Shown: piece after piece, positions 59,143-64,000 of the stretch | How the letters are laid out: the number at the start of each line of letters is the position of its first letter | How positions within the stretch are numbered: position 1 is the first letter of the stretch | Origin: Streptomyces sp. T12 | GTDB lineage: Bacteria; Actinomycetota; Actinomycetes; Streptomycetales; Streptomycetaceae | Assembly (NCBI RefSeq): GCF_028736035.1 | Contig: NZ_CP117866.1 | Coordinates: forward strand, 10,147,001 to 10,211,000 | Direction of reading: 5' to 3' | Length of the DNA stretch: 64,000 bases | The notes under the pieces: model-generated | Databases searched by the model: none | What the model was told of the DNA's origin: nothing | What the model saw: the letters and a program-made list of their open reading frames with translations, nothing else | Program-made: the position numbers and the translations under genes

Positions 59143-59781
59143 CTACAGCCACCCCCGCCGGTCTCCCAGAGCAGCCTGCACACGGCGGACCTCCGGGTCC
59201 TCCGACAACGGCGGGAGCGCGTCAACCACCGAAGACCACTCCAGGATGATCGTCGCCGCGAGCTCGACCGAGCACTCCTGCTTGTCCTCGTACGAGCAGC
59301 GCAGGGATACACGCCGGATCAGCTTCGGATCGACTATAGGGATGAGGGCAGCCCACTCCTCCACGAAATCGGCCGCCGACTCCGCCACGACGTCACCCTC
59401 CCACTCCGCGACGATGATGTGGAGAAGCTCGTGGAGGATGATCTGGAGCTGGTGCAGCCGGGTCGTTTCCTGCTGGTAGACGATGATGTCCACCTGAGGC
59501 ATTTCGAGCCACATCCCCGACGGGCCCGGCACCTCCAGCGGGACCGGGCGAAGGACGATCGGACGGCCGCGCCGCTCGCCGAGCGCCTTGGCCAGCTCCT
59601 CCACGTCCAGTGGGGGGTGAATGCCCAGGCTGCGCAGTTCCTTCCGGAGCCGGCGGTGGAGGTCGCGTTCCACGGTCCGCCGTTCCGCCGTACGCCACCG
59701 CACCCATCGGCGGCGACTGGTTCTCTCGCGCGCAGGCACCGGAGATTCCTGAGCGCGGGAGAGGCCCTCTCCCAGAGACAT
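59143..59781 (-). CDS. ImmA/IrrE-like zinc metalloprotease
   Basis: A 212-aa protein with ATG 59781. The catalytic helix LQIILHELLHIIV gives the HELLH zinc motif, with the third ligand probably in a Glu of VAESAADFVEEW. The N-terminal 40 residues are basic and unstructured. Lacking an HTH, it resembles the short proteases that partner XRE regulators. The divergent XRE gene at 60107 is the likely partner. It heads the operon containing the MAB_1171c protein and the amidohydrolase. Confidence 0.8.
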   Translation of the reverse strand: MSLGEGLSRAQESPVPARERTSRRRWVRWRTAERRTVERDLHRRLRKELRSLGIHPPLDVEELAKALGERRGRPIVLRPVPLEVPGPSGMWLEMPQVDIIVYQQETTRLHQLQIILHELLHIIVAEWEGDVVAESAADFVEEWAALIPIVDPKLIRRVSLRCSYEDKQECSVELAATIILEWSSVVDALPPLSEDPEVRRVQAALGDRRGWL

Positions 59782-59920
59782 GTGAGCAATCCCTTCGTAC
59801 CGGCTGGTCGAGGCTCTGCTTCCGAGCCGGATTAGGCCAGAAGGCGTATCCCCTGGCGGTAATAACCCTATTGGCGGATCTCGGAAGTCACACGAAACAA
59901 AGGCCGTGCTTATCTTGTAG

Positions 59921-59941
59921 ATGAGAACTGGCAGTTCTCAT
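59921..59941. promoter_or_regulatory. Palindromic operator between divergent protease and XRE genes
   Basis: ATGAGAACT-GGC-AGTTCTCAT is a perfect palindrome with 9-base arms and a three-base centre. It lies in the only AT-richer stretch of the intergenic region, 140 bp before the protease gene start and 165 bp before the XRE gene. It is the natural binding site for the XRE protein encoded at 60107. Confidence 0.7.
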
Positions 59942-60106
59942 AGCCGGGCGGTCGCCGTTTCAGCCATCGCTTGATCTTTACGAGTGCGGGCTTCAACTGG
60001 CCTCAAATTCAAGCTCGGATGACGAGTAGTCGCGGCGGCGGCCGGTGCCGTGGAAAATCGGGAACCTGTGACGTGAATCCCACCTGTGGACGCCAACGGA
60101 CGTTAT

Positions 60107-60940
60107 ATGAACGTTATGAGCGACGGGGGTGCCGAGTCCCTCCTCCTCACTCGCGTACTGAGGCAAGCCCGTGCGCGTCGAAACACATCGGACATACCAG
60201 GGTTTACGTCCATGTTCGGTGCGGGTTTCGCTCGCGGGATCACCCAGGCTCAGACCGCGCGACTGGCAGGCGTCAGCCGCCGGTGGTACAACTCCCTCGA
60301 ATCGGGGTGCCCGGCGAACTACAGTGACGCCTTCCTCCACCGGATCCGCGCCGTCCTCGCTCTGGACGACGATGAATGGGGCATCGTCTACCGCATCGCC
60401 CGTGGCCGAGCACCGGCCGCCACTCCCGGCAGCCCTCTCAATCAACTCCTGCCACCGGCCTTGTTGGCCCTAGTCGAGCAGAGTAAAACGTGGGGCATCT
60501 ACCTCAGCGACCAGCGCTGGGACGTGCTCGCATGCAACGCGAAGATCCAGGAGTACTTTCCGTGGATGGGCTCCGGCCTCAACGTCGTGGAGTGGGTGCT
60601 GACATGGCCGGAAGCGCGGGCTCAGCTCATCAACTGGCAAACAGACTGGGCTCTGCCCACGATTGCGGCGCTCCGGGTCAATGCAGAACAGTGGCCAAAC
60701 GACAAACGCCTTCAGGAAGTCATAGAAACCGTGCGGCTCGACCCGACTGCCCGCAAATTGTGGAACGCTCCCGACCTGCCGGCCGCCAGCCATCCGGCGT
60801 CGAGTTCGCCACGCCGTCTTTACCTGCCGCAGCAGGAAGACAAAGAGTTCGCCATACGGATTGTGGCACTCACACCCATGGAGCTGCCCGCCTGCCGACT
60901 GATCGCAATCACGCCTGCAGAACTGGTGTCCACCGGCTGA
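60107..60940 (+). CDS. XRE regulator with MmyB-like ligand-binding domain
   Basis: About 277 aa from ATG 60107 (60116 is possible). The HTH covers residues 30-75 (ITQAQTARLAGVSRRWYNSLESGCPANYSDAFL). The C-terminal domain has LVEQSKTWGIYLSDQRWDVLACNAKIQEYFPWM and LPTIAALRVNAEQWPNDKRLQEVIETVR, which is the MmyB-like fold that binds fatty-acid-like ligands in Streptomyces regulators. It is divergent from the ImmA-like protease gene and the palindrome at 59921. Confidence 0.82.
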   Translation: MNVMSDGGAESLLLTRVLRQARARRNTSDIPGFTSMFGAGFARGITQAQTARLAGVSRRWYNSLESGCPANYSDAFLHRIRAVLALDDDEWGIVYRIARGRAPAATPGSPLNQLLPPALLALVEQSKTWGIYLSDQRWDVLACNAKIQEYFPWMGSGLNVVEWVLTWPEARAQLINWQTDWALPTIAALRVNAEQWPNDKRLQEVIETVRLDPTARKLWNAPDLPAASHPASSSPRRLYLPQQEDKEFAIRIVALTPMELPACRLIAITPAELVSTG

Positions 60941-61104
60941 AACGACGTCAAGTTCGCGCCCTACGGGAGGTGCGCCAAGAGAGAGAAGTGGGCTTATCAA
61001 GAGCAGCAAAGGTGTCTAGGGGCCGCGTGCCTCCGGTATCGGGGCGGACCCACTATGGGCGGTCCAACGGAGCGCCGGCCGCGAGTAACAAACCCCTCGC
61101 CCGA

Positions 61105-61545
61105 CTAGTCGAGGCCCCCGGCCTCCTCGATGTGGGCGACAAAGGCGGCAACAATATCCGGCCGAGGCGCGTCGGGAACCGGCGTTGGCGGCATGCCGTC
61201 CTCCAGCCCCCACTCGGTGTTGAACATGACCCTCATGCCGGTCGGTACCACGTGGTCCCTGAGCCAGAGGACGAACTCGGTCGCCAAGTGGGCGTTGCAG
61301 TCCAGAACGGCCGTCCCTTCGGATGACAGCCGGGCCAGGCCCTCCACCTGTTCGTCGCCCAGGGTGATGCCGAAGTGCATGGACGAGCCTCTGACCGGCC
61401 CTTCGGCGTCGATACGGATGAACTCGTCGGGGTTCCGCTCGCGCAGCTTGGCTTCGAGGCTCTCGAATGTCAGGCCCCAGCTCTGCCCCTCCGGTGGGGT
61501 GAAGACGTACATGGTCCGGAGTTCCGCGATCTCTTCGGGTTCCAT
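61105..61545 (-). CDS. Immunity protein for the adjacent toxin
   Basis: A 146-aa acidic protein with ATG 61545, 41 bp downstream of the toxin gene on the same strand. It has SLEAKLRERNPDEFIRIDAEGPVRGSSMHFGITLGDEQVEGLARL and TEFVLWLRDHVVPTGMRVMFNTEWGLEDG. It is a small alpha/beta protein without a signal peptide, matching the features expected of an immunity protein that binds a nuclease toxin. The assignment is from position and size, since the family motif is not diagnostic. Confidence 0.65.
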   Translation of the reverse strand: MEPEEIAELRTMYVFTPPEGQSWGLTFESLEAKLRERNPDEFIRIDAEGPVRGSSMHFGITLGDEQVEGLARLSSEGTAVLDCNAHLATEFVLWLRDHVVPTGMRVMFNTEWGLEDGMPPTPVPDAPRPDIVAAFVAHIEEAGGLD

Positions 61546-61586
61546 CGTGGGTGTGGTGCTTCCTGTGCGGCGGAGTGCTGGCGGTG

Positions 61587-63121
61587 TTAGGGAACGTAGC
61601 GGGCGTGGCCGCTGACGCCGTAGGCGGCCATCATGATGCGCCAGTACTGGACTGCTTCCTGGTTGTTGGTGACGGTTTCAACGCCCCGCATCTCCGTGTT
61701 CCGCGGGTCATTCAGGGCTGCGGCGTACTTGCGGAGCTCTACGCGGTCCTTGTCGTAGAGGAAGTCTCTGTCTCCGGTGGCATGGTTTTTGTGGAGATCT
61801 TCCAGGGAGCGGTAGCAGCGCTGGTCCGGTTTGTTCACGTACTTCGCCTCGACGGCCATCCCGTCGACGTCGCGGAATCCGTCCACCATCAGCGTGCTGT
61901 TGGGGCTGATTCCCGGGGGGATGCGGACTTCGTACTCGGGGTAGCCGGCGACGCGCCGCTGGTAGGCGACCTCGGCCGGTCTGCCCCCGGAGACGTCGCC
62001 TTGGCGCAGGGAGTTCAGCCACATCTGGAAGTTGTTCCGCTGCCCGGGCGTGAGTGGGAGAAAGCGGGGGTTGGGCGGTGTGGCCGGGGGGATGGGCTGT
62101 ACGCGCGGGCCGTTGGCCGGGCGGTAGGCGGCAGGGATCAGCAGCGGGACGCGAAGAATCGGTGCCAGGAACGGGGCAGCCCGGGCACAGGGCTGTCGTT
62201 GTCCGGCCGCGGCATCTTCACCTTCGCCTTTGAGCTGTCCAGAGCGGGCGGGATCTTGCCGAGCGCAGCGATCCGCATGTCACTCGTGACGAGTTCGTGC
62301 AGTCCGCCGTCGTGGCCGTCCCCTCCGAACCGCGGCTGTTCCCATGGCCAGAGGGATTCATCGGGGGAGGTCTCCTCGATCGGCAGCCGCCGCTTGGCGG
62401 TCTCTATGTGATCGGCGTAGGCGTCGCAGGCGTTGGCGATCATCTTGCAGGCGGTGGGCAGGTTCGCCATGAGGGTCTCGTCCTCGCTCACCTCACTGGG
62501 CGGCGAGCTCTTGCCGACGAACTTCCTGAAGAACTCCTCGACCCGGTCGGCGGTCTGACCGACCTCGTCGAGAGTCGCGCGCTTCCACGCGGCTTCGGAG
62601 TCCCAGTACGCCGCTTCGAGAATCTTGGCTGCGGCACGCCAGGTACCCGCCACGGCACGGCACTTATCCGGCTGCCCGAGGAAACGCTCGTTGAAGAGGA
62701 GCTGGTCGACACCGCTGGTCTCGCCGACGACCTCGGGGAGGTCCTCAGCGTGGTGACTGCCGCGCGGGGAGCAGTCAGGCCCCGACGGCTGTCCACCGAT
62801 GTCCGGACCTTGAGGGCTCTGACCGAGAAGCTCGGCCGCGATACGGCTTTCCTGTCGCAGATACGCCTCGGCCGACTTCAGCAGCGCGCCCGCACTGTTG
62901 GCCATCACCTGGTGGGCAAAGGCGGACTGGTCGAAGACCGTCTTCACGGCCTCCTTGTACACAGTGGCGAAGGCGCGGCCCGCCTCGTCGTCGCCAGCCA
63001 TGCCCCCGTTCTCGCTGAGTTCGGTGGAGAGCAGGCTCAGCATGTTGTAGATCAGGTCACGCAGATCCACCAGCGACCAGGACGCGTTGACGAAGTTCGA
63101 GGTCTGATGCTGAAGATCCAA
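61587..63121 (-). pseudogene. Polymorphic toxin with restriction-endonuclease-fold C-terminus, split by a frameshift near 62143
   Basis: TTG 63121 after GGGGAGGGG starts 327 aa with an N-terminal helical WXG/LXG-like targeting region (VNASWSLVDLRDLIYNMLSLLSTELSENGGMAG, YWDSEAAWKRATLDEVGQTADRVEEFF). This frame ends at TGA 62138 in RFFASR. The other frame continues without a gap as LLIPAAYRPANGPRVQPI, then LTPGQRNNFQMWLNSLRQGD and the toxin domain (EVAYQRRVAGYPEYEVRIPPGISPN, GFRDVDGMAVEAKYVNKPD). The D-G-x-A-V-E-A-K element is the catalytic PD-(D/E)xK signature. One base is missing near 62143. Real inactivation or sequencing error. Confidence 0.7.
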
Positions 63122-63480
63122 CGCCCCTCCCCGTGGCCCTGACATGCACTCAGGGGAACCGTACACGGTTGCGAATAAAGGCTGTTGGCGTAACCGATGC
63201 CCGTGCGCCACATGAAGGGCTGCCGTGCGGGCCTCGGCGGAAATTTTCGGATAGCGGCGCCAGGATTGCCAGTGATGATCACCGTCAAGGCCCGTTCCGT
63301 TTTCGGAACACCTCGGCGTCGCCCTGGCCGTGATGGGGCGCGGGAGCACCGTCCTGCAGACTCCCACTCGGTGCGCCTTGGCGCCGTCTCACGCACGAGC
63401 GTGTCGACGGAGATGTTCGGCCAGAGACACGGCCAGGTCTACTGCTGCTGGGCAATCAGCCAGAGGCGCTGAGCGGCTCG
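63122..63480. other. Non-coding stretch upstream of the toxin gene
   Basis: About 360 bp with no convincing gene on either strand. It should contain the toxin gene promoter. No strong hairpin seen. Confidence 0.4.
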
Positions 63481-63830
63481 GGCCCATGAGGCTTCGGCAT
63501 CCGGCCCTTCGTATCCCGACTCCAGCTCGGCCAGGTCGGCAAGACCACACTGCTGCGAGCCGTGACCGGCACCCTGCCCCGGACACCGAACGCACCACGG
63601 GCAGCGTCACCGTCCTGGGCCACGACCCCCTCACCCTGTCGGCACCAGCCCTGCGCACCCTGCGCCGCCACCGCCTCGCCTACGTCGGCCAGGACCCCGG
63701 CTCCGCCCTCAACCCGCGCATGAAGGTGCGCCGCCTGCTCGCCGAAGTCGCCGTGGACAAAAGCCCCGAGGCCATCCGGGCACAGCTCGCCGAGGTACGC
63801 CTGCCGTCGGTCGCCCGGCTCAACCGCTGG
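63480..63830 (+). pseudogene. Remnant of a peptide-type ABC transporter ATPase
   Basis: A fragment with LGQVGKTTLLRAVTGTLP (degenerate Walker A) in one frame and then, after a frameshift near 63590, TTGSVTVLGHDPLTLSA and RHRLAYVGQDPGSALNPRMKVRRLL in another frame. The latter is the Q-loop region of oligopeptide ABC ATPases. Both ends are missing, and the sequence ends at 63830, where the duplicated leader of the next gene begins. Confidence 0.7.
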
Positions 63831-64000
63831 TGTTCCTCAAGTCCGGGTCACGGCGGGACGTCGGTGGGCATCCTGCGGTCATGTCGCTCGCAGCAGTCGC
63901 CATCGTCGTGGCGTCCATCAGTGCCCTGTTCACTGCGGCCAACATGATCGTCTCAGCACTCACCTACCGACGTGGCCGACCACGCGTCTACATGCGCTCC
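63820..64000 (+). repeat. Right copy of the dispersed direct repeat (other copy 19216-19400)
   Basis: CAACCGCTG, TTCCTCAAGT and GTGGGCATCC occur at the same spacing as at 19216, followed by near-identical coding sequence to the window edge. The repeat begins at the end of the ABC ATPase remnant, which marks it as an insertion or duplication breakpoint. Confidence 0.75.
63881..64000 (+). CDS. N-terminally membrane-anchored protein, third family member (partial)
   Basis: ATG 63881 opens a frame that encodes SLAAVAIVVASISALFTAANM, then YRRGRPRVYM, and leaves the window. It is 85-90 percent identical over the 40 visible residues to the protein at 19278. The function is unknown, and the rest lies beyond the edge. 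Confidence 0.65.
   Translation, partial: MSLAAVAIVVASISALFTAANMIVSALTYRRGRPRVYMRS

Overview
The window is high-GC actinobacterial DNA, almost certainly Streptomyces: codon third positions are strongly G/C, GTG and TTG starts are common, start/stop overlaps of the ATGA, GTGA and TTGA kind are frequent, and many families are Streptomyces hallmarks (DUF317, DUF4913, DUF6207, WhiB, MAB_1171c-type membrane proteins, a class E sortase substrate). The gene content is accessory rather than core. There are no rRNA or tRNA genes that I can see and no housekeeping operon. I read it as part of a large (probably linear) plasmid or an integrative conjugative element.

Layout. (A) 1-3.6 kb, minus strand: a T4SS-like transfer operon (VirB1/NlpC-P60 wall hydrolase, small pilin-like membrane protein, VirB8-like protein, VirB6/TrbL-like polytopic protein running off the left edge). 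It is separated from a DNA methyltransferase by a mirror-image divergent promoter/operator at 3864-3978. (B) 4.1-19 kb, plus strand: a long co-directional series of plasmid-type small proteins (DUF4913, RelE-like, helical paralogues, winged-helix proteins). It leads into a tightly coupled MFS / ATP-grasp ligase / MFS / HAD operon that looks like a small-molecule cassette, then DUF317-type genes (two frameshifted), an intact DUF317 gene and a SpaA-like sortase-anchored surface protein closed by a strong terminator. (C) 19-28.3 kb: a small family of N-terminally membrane-anchored proteins, a 600-aa protein of unknown function, and the SOS mutasome imuA'-imuB-dnaE2 with a LexA box at its start. 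(D) 28.4-34.2 kb: a regulated module (unknown protein, XRE-ImmA metalloprotease, RNase-H-fold-like protein, Ser/Thr kinase) beside a small operon ending in a ribosomal protein L19 paralogue with an N-terminal extension. A 128-bp inverted repeat flanks that L19 operon. (E) 34.5-46.9 kb: GNAT, ATP-dependent DNA ligase, secreted HNH nuclease, HEPN-motif protein, DUF317, tandem helical membrane proteins, a lipoprotein. (F) 47-54.8 kb, minus strand: an apparent rep-to-mob operon (HTH Rep-like protein carrying an internal iteron array, zinc-finger-like protein, WhiB, SpdB/DUF2637-like membrane protein, two small proteins, MobC, relaxase). (G) 54.8-61 kb: about 1 kb of non-coding DNA, XRE regulators, and an ImmA-like protease / MAB_1171c membrane protein / amidohydrolase operon. 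(H) 61-64 kb: a polymorphic toxin (restriction-endonuclease fold, frameshifted) with its immunity gene, an ABC ATPase remnant, and a second copy of the 19-kb gene family.

The most unusual points are these. The palindromic motif GTGCCGG-nn-TCCGGCAC occurs both in the centre of the mirror-image transfer promoter and in the iteron array inside the rep-like gene, which suggests one replication protein may also control transfer. The second is the kinase/metalloprotease/RNase-H-like module. The third is the L19 fusion framed by long inverted repeats. At least four genes are broken by single-base indels, so either real decay or consensus sequencing errors must be considered.
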